Positions 47,201-55,150 of a stretch of DNA of 64,000 nucleotides are shown in pieces; positions within the stretch are counted from its first letter, which is position 1; every line of letters begins with the position of its first letter. The notes below the pieces were generated by a model. That model saw only the letters and a list, made by a program, of their open reading frames with translations. It was not told the DNA's origin and ran no database searches. Origin of the DNA: Stictocephala bisonia (taxonomy: Eukaryota > Arthropoda > Insecta > Hemiptera > Membracidae); NCBI GenBank assembly GCA_035578905.1, contig JAQJVL010000110.1:1759131-1823130 (forward strand). Reading direction: 5' to 3'. Both the position numbers and the translations under genes were made by a program.

Positions 47201-50200
47201 TGGCCAACTTTATGGCCACGTAGGAAAGAATGTGTTAATAGTAGCTGATACCAGCATTTTGCTGTTGAAAATTACTTCACTTATATACCTGTCACACTAC
47301 CATTTTTTTAAATATATATTTAAAATTGTTATAAGCTTTGTAGGATAAGTGAGATTTGAGCGCCCATCTAGTTCTGGTTTATTTTAAAAGAATACTAAAT
47401 TAGAGCAATTGTGATTTGTATTTTTCAAAAATTCCAGAGATGAAATTAAAATCTATTTTGAAGAAGATCTAGACAATTCATTTCTCTTAAAAAAAAGTCA
47501 AGTTTAAAATTTTAAGTTTATCAATACTGCTGCAATCTTTATTTGGATTTGACATTTAATAAGAATCAAATATAATACGGCGGTAGCTATAGTAGACTCT
47601 ACACAAGAAATTAAATAATGTAATTCCCTTGGCACAGATGATATTAAAAATTACATCTAGGAAGAATTTACCGACATTTTCAAAATATTTTAAGGTTTTA
47701 AATTTAGTGAAATTAATTTTTATAATTAATGCTATTATTTTACAGTATACAGTAATAAACAAAATATGAGTTTAAGAGTTTGCAGAGGCTGTTGGCCAAG
47801 TTGGTTTTAATCCCATAAGAACAATGTTATTTTCGCACCAGACATACGATCACGCATATCCAAATTAAGTAGTTATTTTTAAACAGATTTTTTTTCAAAC
47901 AAATTGCATTTGATCAAGAATGAAATTGCACGTTGGAATTGCTTGGCAAATTCCTAATTAGGTTTATAGAAAAAACTATAACAAATATTTAGTTTGAAGT
48001 TTTTATTTTCACCTATTTTTCAAAACTAGGCGTATGTATTCAAAATATCAAAAGCAAACCCAATGCACAATATTGTAATGTTTAAAATGACACCTCATAC
48101 ACAACTTTTGGTCAATAAATAACGAAAAAATATGTATTCGCAAATAACATTGTTTTTATGGGATTAAAACCAACATGGTCGACAGCCTCTGCAGACTCTT
48201 GAAGAATAGAAACACTAGGATGAAGTTATTGAAAACAAGTTAAAATATTTGTTACTCTATTTACTAAATTATTATTAGTTATAACAATCGGATATTTCTA
48301 TTTTTGTCAATTTCGTAGTTCCCATCATCCAGACGAGAATCTGGTGTATCAATCGCCTCTGGTATCTATGAGGAGATAAAGGAGAGACCAGGAGAGTATG
48401 GAGTGGACGAGTCTGATGCTTCACCTCCTCCGCCTTTGCCACCACGGAAGCAGGATCTCAGTGGGTGAGTCCTTCCTTAGGTACTGCTTTGATAGTAATG
48501 TCACTTCCTTGCTTAATATCAAAATAATATTTAATCTAAACTACAAACGAAATAATAAATTTTTATTTTTAACACTTTGCACTACAGACAAAAATTTTTG
48601 TTCGGTGTCAAAAACTCCAGTCCAAGTTGGAAAAGTACTAGCGAAAAACTCCAAGCCTATTTTGCTAATTTTGTAAGGGTTTCATAAAAAATCATAATTT
48701 AATTATTTGATAGCTTAGAACTATGATTCATGTTTTATTTTATTTGTTATAACATTCTACATGTAAATAAAAAATAATTTACAATTGTTGTCTACTTTAT
48801 TCAAATTTATATGTAAAAACTTTTATAAAAGTTAACTTTGAGCCCTTATAACTAAAAAAAATTGCATTGACCTATTATAAACCATTGTTATTATTTAGTT
48901 CCTTATATAATTACAAACTTGTACGCAAAATTTCGTGCACGTAACTTCATAAATAAATCCATGGTAAGCAATTGTTGAAATCTTAACAAACTAGAAATTT
49001 AGTATATAAACAGTATATTATGTACTCTGATCAACTTTGTTTCTGAACCATCCGTCACATTTATTTCATATCTTCAAACAATGAATCAGTAGCTATAAAT
49101 GTCAAAAAATGCAAATATATATTTATTTATAAAATTTTTATTGATAAAAGTCACTATGTCAAAAGTCGTTAAATAAAAAAATTGTCAAAGAGCTGATAAA
49201 ATGAAATGTTATAGAAACTTGAAAAAAAACGAAATTGAATAAAAAAACATATCAAACATAACATATGCCTAGAAACAAAAACAATACATTGGAAGAGTAA
49301 CATAAACAATGTAACCTTTATGTTACTAATCTAGTTACATTAATTCAAAATATTTATTTAATTTAATAAAATTTGATTTAAATTAAATTATTGGGTGTCT
49401 TTAATTGATCACCAATTTGGTTAAAAATCTGTAGTGTGCTATCTTGAGGAGGTTATTGCATCACATTGATTTATTTTTTTATTTTTAAAGATAAAAGTAA
49501 CAAAACTTGATTTAATTTGATTTAATTTTGAGCATGATAATTCTTAAATATCTTCAGGGTCGTATAAGTAATTTGGTGAAGCTGTATGAGACAATGAATC
49601 AAGACAGTTACTCTTTTATAAAATTATTTTTTATTACATATTTTCAAAATTTCATGACTCTACTTTTCTTATCAACAATTTTGATTATTACAAGAAGTTT
49701 ATTACTTAATTCAAAATGTTTTACAGATTGTATCTTAAAGAATAATGTTCTTAGTTAAAACTTATCTGAGCACAATGAAGTTCTTATAGTCGTATCTACT
49801 GAAGACGTTTACTTTGAAACCTATTTATTCACTGATTTTTAACTACACACAAATGATAAAAAAGAATAATATATATGTTGTATTACTTTTCAATGTTAAT
49901 TTATGTAAATTAATTCATAACTAATGACCAGTTGATGTCCTGAGGACCTCAACCCTGTCGCACTGTTCAAGGCTAGGAAGAGAGAGTGAGTGTGTGTGTG
50001 TCGAACGCCTCGCTTTCCTCCTCCGACCTCATGGTCCTTTCCCCACCCTTCTTCCGGTGTCTGTTGTCATTTTCGTTGGAGAGTTCTTTGCAATTTCCGC
50101 TTGTGCCACGAGGTTGCAGCCCGTTCGCTCCTGCCACCTACGGGGATATTTGGAACTACATGCCCCGTTCTGATTGGTCCCTTTCAAGCATTGTCATCTA

Positions 50201-53200
50201 CGTCGTCTAGTGCATTGAAGTTACTGGAGACCTGGTGGGCTTGCAGTGGAAATTTCCAACCGACTTGTTGATTCCTGTCCCTCGAGCATTCTCACATGTT
50301 TACGATTGTAATTCTTAGAACCAACCACGCCTGTCTGGGTTACACAAAGGCAGACCTGTATTTTGTTTGGATGCACATATTTCTGTCTCCTTTTCTTATC
50401 TAACTGGTGTTTTACTCACGACAATTCTCTAACATAATTTGAACCTTCTTTATTTATTCCAATTAAATATATTCTTTTCCTTTACATAGTAATTTATTAT
50501 TTATTTAAATTAATTAATTTATCTATCAATTTGGTGGACCTGTTACAACAACTGACGCTCCCACGCAAACACCATGTGACAGTGTCAGTCAGTCGCAAGC
50601 CAAAACAGCTAAAGAATCTAATCCTGATGAAAAACATTCAATAGAGTAGATTATAAAGTACTACTGCGCTAAACTATAACTATCAAAGTTTATTACATCC
50701 TAATTTGAGCGCATTTGGAAAGTCTATAAAGACAGCAAAAGGTATATTTGAACGTTTGAAATATCCAATGTCGGAATTTTTGACACATTTAGCGAATGTG
50801 TTCGATATATCGGACGTTGGAGTGCAAAGGGTTAATATCAAAATAATATTTGATCTGAACGACAAACAAAATTATTCAATTTTTATTTTAATTCTTAAAC
50901 TACAAACTTTAATTTAATGGCCCTACAGGGTTTAGTGTGAACTTTATTTAACGAGGGGTACCAATCATTAGTTCAGTTTTTGATTCAAACTTTGGACATT
51001 CTTCTTAGCAGTCTAAAGCCTTAGCCATTAAACTGGTGTATGTTTGTTTGTTTTTTATTGAAATTGAAAGTAATACAAACAAAGTAATACTTTCAAGATT
51101 ACCCAAGATTCATTGAAAACTCTATCATAGAAAATATGAAAAAATACTGGTAATATGCTAAAAGTAATGAATCAGTTTCCAAGCAGTTTACTAAGCAGAG
51201 TAGTCACAGAATCAATAACCCAATCATTCACCAGTTATTTATTAACAGTCTTAAAAAAAATGTGACTATCATTTTTAATAGTATAATTTAGATATCTAAC
51301 TGAATAATGACTGCAACAAAGAGTGATCAGTACACAAACACCGTAATCCTACTAAAGTGCTGAGCCTTACCTATTTATTTTAATGCTCTTACAGAGTATG
51401 AAATCTTTTCCGATTATCTCAAACCAACTATGTGGTGCCATGAAGAAGTTAATGGCTACAGGCCCATTGGCTAGTTATTTGAAAGACTGGTATTTAAGTA
51501 TTGTTTTTTCCCTCTGCGTTTACTCAATCCTGAATAACATAGTTTCAGAAGAGGGAGATCCATTGTAACTACCTGATATTTTTTGAATATTTTGTAGTAT
51601 TAGTTTGTTTGTCACTAAATCTGGTAAATTAAATATACTTAGACTTCTCTAAGCGTTTGACCATGGGAACCAATTCATGGTGCTGGCTAATCTTGAGGCT
51701 GCTATACTATCCATGGTTCCCTCCTAAAGAGGTGTGAATGCTTTTTGCAACATCAGTGTGTAATTGTGAATCAGAATGATGCTGCATCCTGGGAGAGTGG
51801 CGTTCCATCAGGAGTACCACGGGGCTCACAACTGACTCCACTTCTTTTCTTATTGTTTCTTAATGATATTGACAGGGCAGTTAATTCATACTGTGTATTT
51901 AGGCAAATAACATCCAAGAAAGACTTTCATCAGCTACATCGAACTTTGCTTTCAGTTCAGGCAAATGATATGAATTTCAAAGTATGAAAAACGTGCTGTT
52001 ATTACCTTTAATTACACATGGATGAAATATCTCTAATCGTTTTTTCTACATTTGGTTCTTGGTGGAATTTTAATGGTTTTAAAGAAAACATGTTTAATTA
52101 ATTTCCACATATTTAATAAACATAGCTAGGTTAGCTCCTGACAAAGGCAGAATAGTTCAGTTTGTTTTTAGTCTGCAGGCTCACTGTGTGATGTGCATGC
52201 TGCCTGTCAATAAGATAAGATTTTAACTGATACATATCACTCCCACTTGAGTTAATTTATACACAATTCCTTTTCAATTTCAACATACCTGACTGATGTT
52301 AAATCATCAGGTTGGATTCAGGACCTCCGGGAAAGTAGCTTTCTTTCATAATTTTTCTCACTGCACGTTAAAGGGGGATGTGGGTCAATACTCTCAGTTT
52401 GCCCCACCTACCATCCATGCACTGAGGAGGTATAGACTAAATCTCCATTCATGTATGGAAGAATATACCCAGCCACCTACCTACCAATACGTGTGCGTAC
52501 GATATGTTGGTATAGACCCACCCGCCAGCCCCTAAAAATTCAGTGGTACATACTTTTAATTTTAAATTTCGAAGTAACTAAGCTATTATTGATATAATTT
52601 TGTGATGACGGAAGGTTCTTAAAGACTTTTCAAATGAGACAGGTCCCATGTCATGTGCAAGAGTTTTATTACTCACTTTGATAACTTGAGCAGTGGTTAC
52701 CATCCTGAAACCTGTCTGGTATAATTCTTACTGGATTTACATCGTGGCCATTTAGATTGCCTCATGCCATTCATCAGAAGAAAGATTTATGGACCTTATG
52801 AATTTAAAACTCACTAAAATACATAACTTCACTTAAATTTGAGAATTGGCTAGTAGCAATAAATATTTTTAACACAATCTACAAAGTGCCACCTCAACAA
52901 GCCAAAGTGTTTTTTGGTTGATTCTCTCTTTATGAAACTAAATGTAAAATTGTTTAGTGTAAAATCAGTTGATGAGGTGTCAATAAATGAATCCTTGACT
53001 TTGTTAATCTTAATTAATCTATGTACTGGCCATTTGTCAAAAACCAGTACAAAAACAATTTAGTCAACTGAAGCCGTAGGATCTTAACTAATGACTAATT
53101 ACAATTGTCTTTGTAAGCTAGAACTACTTTCTGAAGTATAACTAATATTATCTAAAACCCAACAAACGTGCAAAATAAAAAAATTCACTATAATAGAAAT

Positions 53201-53422
53201 AACTGGTTATAAAATGGTTTTCAAATATTTGATTTCACTCATTTCAGGTCAGAGGGAGATTACACAATTCCAGAAGAATCACTTATATATTCTATTCCCG
53301 AAGACAAGGATAGTGAAGAACCTTTGTATCTACCGATGTCTCCTGGTGGGAGGAAAGAAGACACTTACGTCGTAATGGCCAACCTCATCACCAAAAACCA
53401 TATCTCAGAGCCAGTTCTGTAA
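29133..53422 (+). CDS. PH + PTB (IRS-type) adaptor protein, Dok-like; eight coding exons
   Basis: Exons: 29130-29207 (ATG at 29133), 35048-35184, 38001-38149, 38789-39020, 42160-42430, 43013-43153, 48319-48464, 53248-53422. All introns are GT-AG and all phases fit, giving 441 residues. Residues about 8-113 form a PH-like domain ending in the usual C-terminal helix with Trp (SQRWIFRIRSLI). Residues about 122-225 form an IRS-type PTB domain (GEFSVSLI, GLYGTLRTSLTGV, VHWRWSQL, GEGEIHLFCLEG). The tail has a class II SH3 ligand (PPPPLPPRK, 371-379), Y352, YTIP (389), YSIP (398), YLPM (411) and YVVM (424). PH-PTB adaptors of the Dok and IRS families sit under receptor tyrosine kinases; YxxP and YxxM recruit Crk/Nck-type and PI3K SH2 domains. 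Its size favours Dok; the YLPMSP motif recalls IRS. An upstream exon cannot be excluded, because codons stay open before the ATG. Confidence 0.85.
29876..30060. repeat. GC-rich patch with three related dyad motifs
   Basis: Three related words, CTCGGCCTGCAGCCACC (about 29932), CTCAGCCTGCGGCCTCACC (about 29972) and ATCGGCCTACGACCTCACC (about 30026), recur within an otherwise AT-rich intron. Each has a GGCC/GGCC-like dyad. Probably part of an unassigned dispersed repeat. Confidence 0.5.
30061..31539. other. Adaptor intron 1, repeat-like AT-rich sequence
   Basis: T-homopolymer-rich stretches at 30220-30250 and recurring TTTTGGG/GGGCCC words at 30390-30580. No coding frame recognised. Confidence 0.4.
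31540..31895 (+). pseudogene. LINE 3'-end fragment (ORF2 C-terminal tail)
   Basis: Broken frames give ESLPTRHELQPYNLRHN, then SKLHNLLPQDLR and LSKWLIDCPYYSMEGFL. These fit the C-terminal tail of Jockey-type ORF2 proteins (a YNTR-like box, NxLP, then a basic/aromatic end). Several stops and shifts make it dead. Confidence 0.6.
31896..33599. other. Adaptor intron 1, no feature recognised
   Basis: Overlapping minus-strand frames at 32079-32385 are hydrophobic but have no recognisable family and no splice support. Confidence 0.35.
33600..33775. repeat. Degenerate minisatellite, about 4 copies
   Basis: Imperfect units of about 40 bp of the form GGGGTGGGTGGGTG, TCAATACCACTG, TACGTGTA. Related to the array at 35605-35845. 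Confidence 0.75.
34430..34560 (+). pseudogene. Possible LINE reverse-transcriptase scrap
   Basis: One frame reads AGKSTGPDSLNKLLYF, resembling the KSxGPDGL motif at the start of non-LTR reverse transcriptases. The rest is unreadable. Confidence 0.4.
35048..35184 (+). CDS. Adaptor exon 2 (PH-like domain, core strands)
   Basis: Acceptor TTGTTGCAG and donor AG|GTGATG. Codes AWRKQWCVVRC and onward to residue 70. The WRKQWCVVR segment is the conserved PH strand pattern (W-x-x-x-W-x-x-x-R). Ends in phase 2, with Arg71 split. Confidence 0.85.
35265..35600 (+). pseudogene. LINE reverse-transcriptase fragment
   Basis: A frame just downstream of exon 2 reads SPQDSVLEPILFILLV, corresponding to the PQGSVLGP-LF motif. 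FAVDTTILL (the catalytic FADDTT box, one Asp lost) and a VNPDKTIQINF segment (the NxxKT box) follow. Stops and shifts are frequent. The similarity ends at a minisatellite and resumes at about 36230. Confidence 0.7.
35605..35845. repeat. Minisatellite, about 7 copies
   Basis: Units of about 30-40 bp (GTGTATGGGTGGGTGGGC, then TGTCTACCACTGTAC). They produce artificial VWVGG-STTV peptides in an open frame. Sequence-related to 33600-33775; inserted within or next to a LINE remnant. Confidence 0.9.
36230..36775 (+). pseudogene. LINE ORF2 C-terminal part and 3' end
   Basis: DELIKKINSTIYLIKRVKW and QKMAVRILANLKPCDSS correspond closely to NKLCNKLGTGIYLMRHLKK and QKRAIRILANLQPRDNC in the LINE at 58945-60025, so both belong to one family. 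Ends in a GTGAAATAAAGAATATTTG tail. Several stops are present. Confidence 0.7.
37278..37798. mobile_element. hAT-type MITE, 521 bp, with 8-bp target duplication
   Basis: The left end is CAGGGCCGGATTTACG and the right end is GTAAATACAGCCCTG, imperfect inverted repeats with the classic hAT terminal sequence. CTAGAAAG is duplicated exactly on both sides (37270-37277 and 37799-37806). Internally there are TGCCGC/TGCCAC words near both ends. No transposase. It lies in adaptor intron 2, about 200 bases before exon 3. Confidence 0.92.
38001..38149 (+). CDS. Adaptor exon 3 (end of PH-like domain)
   Basis: Acceptor GGTTTTAG and donor CAG|GTATAC. Codes residues 72-120, with SRVFAFGIFC, PIIFLAGRSETESQRWIF and the helix that closes a PH fold. 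Ends in phase 1 (Val121 split). Confidence 0.85.
38789..39020 (+). CDS. Adaptor exon 4 (PTB domain, first part)
   Basis: Acceptor TTATTTCAG and donor CAG|GTAATT. Codes residues 122-197. The GLYGTLRTSLTGVTVID and VHWRWSQL segments fit the IRS-type PTB. The RRYG-like arginine pair common in vertebrate Dok proteins after the Trp strand is not present in that form (EGASLRPSS here). Confidence 0.85.
39480..40300 (+). pseudogene. Heavily decayed LINE fragment in adaptor intron 4
   Basis: Frames give LQEALDSVTSCRIKNSMDLN and ASKCEDMSFGR, matching the WCxxNxMxLNxxKCxxMxF region after the catalytic box of non-LTR reverse transcriptases. LRSVFGTCHLKFFITY, a HIHTIYCEAKKYDLRLY segment and AVKRLLSKTDIRTLF follow. 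Many stops and shifts. Confidence 0.65.
40527..40779. mobile_element. piggyBac-type MITE, 253 bp, TTAA-flanked
   Basis: Ends CACATTGACTGCGGACTAC and (right) GTAGTCCGCAGTCAACGTG are flanked by TTAA (40523-40526 and 40780-40783). Inverted arms run over 60 bp and are rich in GCGC (GGTGGCGCTGCGCGCGTAG). TTAA duplication is diagnostic of piggyBac-superfamily insertion. Confidence 0.88.
40925..41085 (-). repeat. Hammerhead-like repeat family, best copy
   Basis: On the minus strand: AAATCCCTCTGGT, the ribozyme-like core (41063-41023), then two copies of a roughly 33-bp unit with TATTTGTGCATTTTGTGCTT, and the tail TTGTAATAAATTTGTGTTG. Related copies lie at 13895, 20945 and 55035. Confidence 0.65.
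41023..41063 (-). ncRNA. Hammerhead ribozyme-like core (41 nt, minus strand)
   Basis: Read on the minus strand: GGT, then CUGAGGA (the conserved CUGANGA box), one extra A, GGUGA-7 nt-UCACC (helix II, five perfect pairs), GAAA (second conserved box), AUC/GAU (helix III, with the first A shared with GAAA), C at the expected cleavage position, then ACC pairing with the initial GGU (helix I). The order and spacing match a minimal type I hammerhead such as those described in Penelope-like elements and retrozymes. The extra A between the core and helix II departs from the standard, and helix I is only 3 bp unless extended, so activity is uncertain. Confidence 0.5.
41573..42107. mobile_element. Long foldback (about 220-bp arms) ending 52 bases before exon 5
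   Basis: The left arm (41573-about 41802) and right arm (about 41885-42107) are inverted copies with small differences. Shared blocks, read inward from the left end, are AAATGAAAGGAAA, AAAACAGAA, GGTTAGTGAT, CCACTGGCCA, CTTCAGT, ACTAAACAACT and TAGCACTTAAAT-like. Each arm holds a CTGAAGA ... GAAATA pair around GGCCAGTGGC, reminiscent of Penelope-element termini. The loop is about 80 bases. No intact protein. Confidence 0.8.
42160..42430 (+). CDS. Adaptor exon 5 (PTB C-terminal helix and Pro-rich linker)
   Basis: Acceptor TTATTCAG, donor AAG|GTATTT. Codes residues 199-288: GEGEIHLFCLEGVKLEDAL closes the PTB, followed by a Pro-rich linker (SSPLPPLPVPP) and a Ser/Arg-rich stretch (RRLSRSEGD, TQSMSRNSS) that resembles basophilic-kinase sites. 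The exon is distinctly GC-richer than the flanking introns. Confidence 0.88.
43013..43153 (+). CDS. Adaptor exon 6 (linker), with tandem acceptor
   Basis: The acceptor is CCAGCAG, so splicing at 43009 or 43012 would add or omit one Gln. Codes VVSSLVSAGLGLMVATPGCS and about 27 more residues, including DYQCLDSRW. Donor is ACG|GTTGGT, a weak site. Phase 0 at both ends, so skipping would keep the frame. Confidence 0.75.
43690..46770 (+). mobile_element. 5'-truncated non-LTR retrotransposon (LINE), dead copy
   Basis: An endonuclease C-terminal part, a reverse transcriptase and a 3' tail lie in one orientation within adaptor intron 6. The 5' end, with any ORF1 and the endonuclease N-terminus, is missing. 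The 3' end carries GAATAAACAAATTCTTATTC after about 400 bases without coding capacity. Truncation at 5' and an A/T-rich 3' terminus are normal for target-primed retroposition. Confidence 0.88.
43726..46365 (+). pseudogene. LINE ORF2 remnant: endonuclease + reverse transcriptase
   Basis: The endonuclease part (43726-about 44270) shows VIIGDINIDLKK, SCIDHIFVRHN and the SDH-like ITDHSLTALI. The linker has KSPWITQALLNKINKRERL. The reverse transcriptase shows PIFKKGERELIQNHRPIALL, FPQYQFGFTRNKST, FVDFSKAFDLVN, VGVPQG and the catalytic FADD (45519-45530), then WCSTNKMVVNAEKTKF. Frame changes occur near 44270, 44858 and 45212, an in-frame TAA follows VPQG (45439-45441), and the frame breaks again in an A-run at about 46262. 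All catalytic boxes in the reverse transcriptase are otherwise readable, so decay is moderate. The layout suits Jockey/CR1-type LINEs; the clade is not resolved. Confidence 0.9.
46771..47772. other. Adaptor intron 6, no gene recognised
   Basis: GC-richer, repeat-like patch at 47030-47230 (GGCCAC, GCCACTAGCGG words, ending AATGTGTTAA), possibly the remnant of a TTAA-type MITE. Otherwise AT-rich. Confidence 0.35.
47773..48200. mobile_element. Inverted-repeat element, 428 bp, upstream of exon 7
   Basis: The left end AAGAGTTTGCAGAGGCTGTT and a following block GTTGGTTTTAATCCCATAA match inverted sequence ending at 48200 (AAGAGTCTGCAGAGGCTGTC on the other strand). Arms are at least 60 bp. No target duplication was identified. 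It lies about 120 bases before exon 7. Confidence 0.8.
48319..48464 (+). CDS. Adaptor exon 7 (Tyr and SH3-ligand motifs)
   Basis: Acceptor ATTTCGTAG, donor GTGG|GTGAGT. Codes residues 336-383: SGIYEEIKERPGEYGVDE, then the class II SH3 ligand PPPPLPPRK. Ends in phase 2 (Gly384 split). Confidence 0.85.
48513..48680 (+). repeat. Dispersed repeat, copy 1 of a pair
   Basis: ATATCAAAATAATATTTAAT, CTAAACTACAAACGAAAT and AATTTTTATTTTTAA-like blocks recur at 50832-50900 in the same orientation and order. Related TE of unknown type. Confidence 0.55.
49936..50560 (+). mobile_element. Possible solo LTR remnant
   Basis: A GC-richer segment starting TGTCCTGAGGACC, with a CT-rich centre, is followed by AT-rich sequence ending at about 50528. 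The next bases, ATTTGGTGGACCTGTTACAA, resemble the region just downstream of a 5' LTR. No second LTR, target duplication or internal genes were found, so this stays a weak guess. Confidence 0.25.
50640..50900 (+). repeat. Dispersed repeat, copy 2 of a pair
   Basis: The right part (50832-50900) matches 48513-48575 (ATATCAAAATAATATTTGAT and following blocks). The left part (CATTTGGAAAGTC, GAATGTGTTCGATATATCGG) may belong to the same element. Confidence 0.5.
51360..51990 (+). pseudogene. LINE reverse-transcriptase fragment in adaptor intron 7
   Basis: Frames read LCGAMKKLMATGPLASYLKD, then SGVPSGVPRGSQLTPLLFLL and FLNDIDRAVN. The latter correspond to the VPQGSxLGPLLFxLFINDI motif of non-LTR reverse transcriptases. 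The catalytic box is missing and stops are frequent. Confidence 0.65.
51991..53247. other. Adaptor intron 7, no gene recognised
   Basis: A short GGGTGGGT-type segment in inverted form at 52465-52530 resembles the minisatellites at 33.6 and 35.6 kb. Nothing else was identified. Confidence 0.35.
53248..53422 (+). CDS. Adaptor exon 8 (terminal, phosphotyrosine motifs)
   Basis: Acceptor CATTTCAG. Codes residues 385-441 with DYTIPEE, IYSIPED, LYLPMSPGG and TYVVMAN, ending SEPVL with TAA at 53420-53422. Four spaced Tyr motifs in 36 residues mark this as the docking tail. Confidence 0.88.
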
Positions 53423-54375
53423 AAGCATTGCCTTATTTTTCACAGTCGTAATCCTTCATCAGTTCCAGTGTTATGTATACCTTATTTTGAAAAATAATGA
53501 CTGAATATAGTTCGTTATTTAATTATAACTGAAAAGTGTATGTTTACAGTACTCAGGCAATTTTATGTGTTGATTTGCTCATTGATTTTAAAAAACCTAC
53601 AAAATCAACATTTGAACTGTTTTATTTCTTAGTATTTAATTGCTATGGCATAACATAACGTTATGTAGCCTTGTCATCTTTAGCGCAAAGGGTCAGATTT
53701 ACAACCCCCCTCCAAGGGCCATGTTAATTTTTCCAATATTTAACGTGGAAAAATTTAATTAACATTATGCTAGGCAATATAAAACTTTGCTGAATCCAAT
53801 AAAACTAATTAAAAAATTTGGTCACATAGTCACTTTTTTTTAATTTTTAAAGATCAGTACTTAATTACAGATGTCAGTTTTTATAACATAAATCATTTAA
53901 GAGTATCAACAAGCTTCTGAATTATCATCGGCTCATTAAAAAAATACAGTGAAATAAATGGTTTTTTTCATTTATTTTATAACTAATCCCTGCGAATATT
54001 TGTGATCAGCCATTGCTTCAACAAACTGGAAATTTTGGTTGTATATAATTAGTAATTAACAATATTATCAATACAAATTTGTACAAAACATACGTACTGT
54101 CATCATTTAATACTTGTTGAAAATGAACTTTCAGAGTGAGTTGATTGAACAGCTGACTCTACAGACACACAGATGTATGTGTACACAGCAGGTCTTCTCG
54201 GTGATGTTAGTGGAGAGAATGGGCTCGACATTTGGGTATTCCATTGATCAGAAGCACTAATCAAAAAGAAGCCACTGCTTAGTCGTACCTAATTTTACCT
54301 AATTGTTTTGACTATGGACAGTTTTGTCTCTTTGATTTTTCAACTAATGCATCTAGAGATGACAACACGCCTCAC

Positions 54376-54380
<5 letters not shown>

Positions 54381-54430
<50 letters not shown>
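54381..54430. repeat. (TA)25 microsatellite
   Basis: Fifty bases of uninterrupted TA within the probable 3' untranslated region of the adaptor. Confidence 0.97.
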
Positions 54431-54432
<2 letters not shown>

Positions 54433-54820
54433 GCATAACTGAAATGTACACCTTTATATTACCACAGGCAATGTAATATGTTTACTTTCAATTTTGCAAA
54501 CTAAAATTTGAATATACAATATGTACTTCTAGTATTTGATCATCATTAAACTTTTTTTATAACAATATGTTGAAACTATCTAAGTTATTTATTATATTTC
54601 TTGCAATGCATATTTTTTTCATACATTTTGTTCCTATCCATAACCTAAACTCATTTGTTAGCTATTAACAAAGTTCTATATTTAATGGGACTCAACTTGA
54701 ATGTGATGAAATTTATACTACTAGTAATATTTTAATTATAATTATTCTATCTGTATGTTTGTTTTATATTTTATCTTAAGTATGTATATAATGTAGTGTA
54801 TCCATACTCTTAGAAAAGCT

Positions 54821-54826
54821 AATAAA
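54821..54826 (+). terminator. Candidate polyadenylation signal for the adaptor
   Basis: AATAAA about 1.4 kb after the stop codon, in GCTAATAAAATATTATTTT context. Confidence 0.45.
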
Positions 54827-55034
54827 ATATTATTTTACACCTTTTAACACGAGTCACAACTTTATTCATCACATGAAACTTATTAAGTACTCTTCGGAGA
54901 ATACATTATCTTAATCAGTGTCCAGAATCGTGCATTGAAGTCCATTGTTATTCAACATGTTTATAACTTGGATGGACCATCTTAGTAAACATTTTATAAA
55001 TATGTGTGTAAATTATTTTACAGAAGACCATAGA

Positions 55035-55150
55035 ACATCAAACAATACAAATTAACTACAATAAAAGCACAAAATATTCAAATATTGTAATAATTATTTT
55101 CGGTAAACCATTTTTACTACCCTATGACCAGAGGAATTCAGGAAGGAATC
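55035..55150 (-). repeat. Hammerhead-like repeat family, decayed copy (minus strand)
   Basis: On the minus strand CTCTGGTCATAGGG, GGTTTACCGAAAATAATTAT and TTTTGTGCTTTTATTGTAG align with the 40925-41085 copy. GAAA is kept, but the CUGANGA box has become CATAGGG. Lies between the two convergent genes. Confidence 0.5.

Larger units (their letters stand above)
53423..54845 (+). other. Likely 3' untranslated region of the adaptor
   Basis: Runs from the stop codon to the first well-placed AATAAA at 54821, followed by a T-rich stretch. The assignment rests only on position and signal. Confidence 0.5.

Noticed and set aside
49986..50271. GC-rich overlapping frames as a separate exon
   Set aside because: Two overlapping frames without conserved domain; inserting them between exons 7 and 8 would break the phase. 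A repeat or LTR remnant is more likely.
29130..53422. Full-length insulin receptor substrate (chico) identity
   Set aside because: PH-PTB layout and a YLPMSP site fit, but 441 residues is less than half the usual IRS size; kept only as an alternative to Dok.
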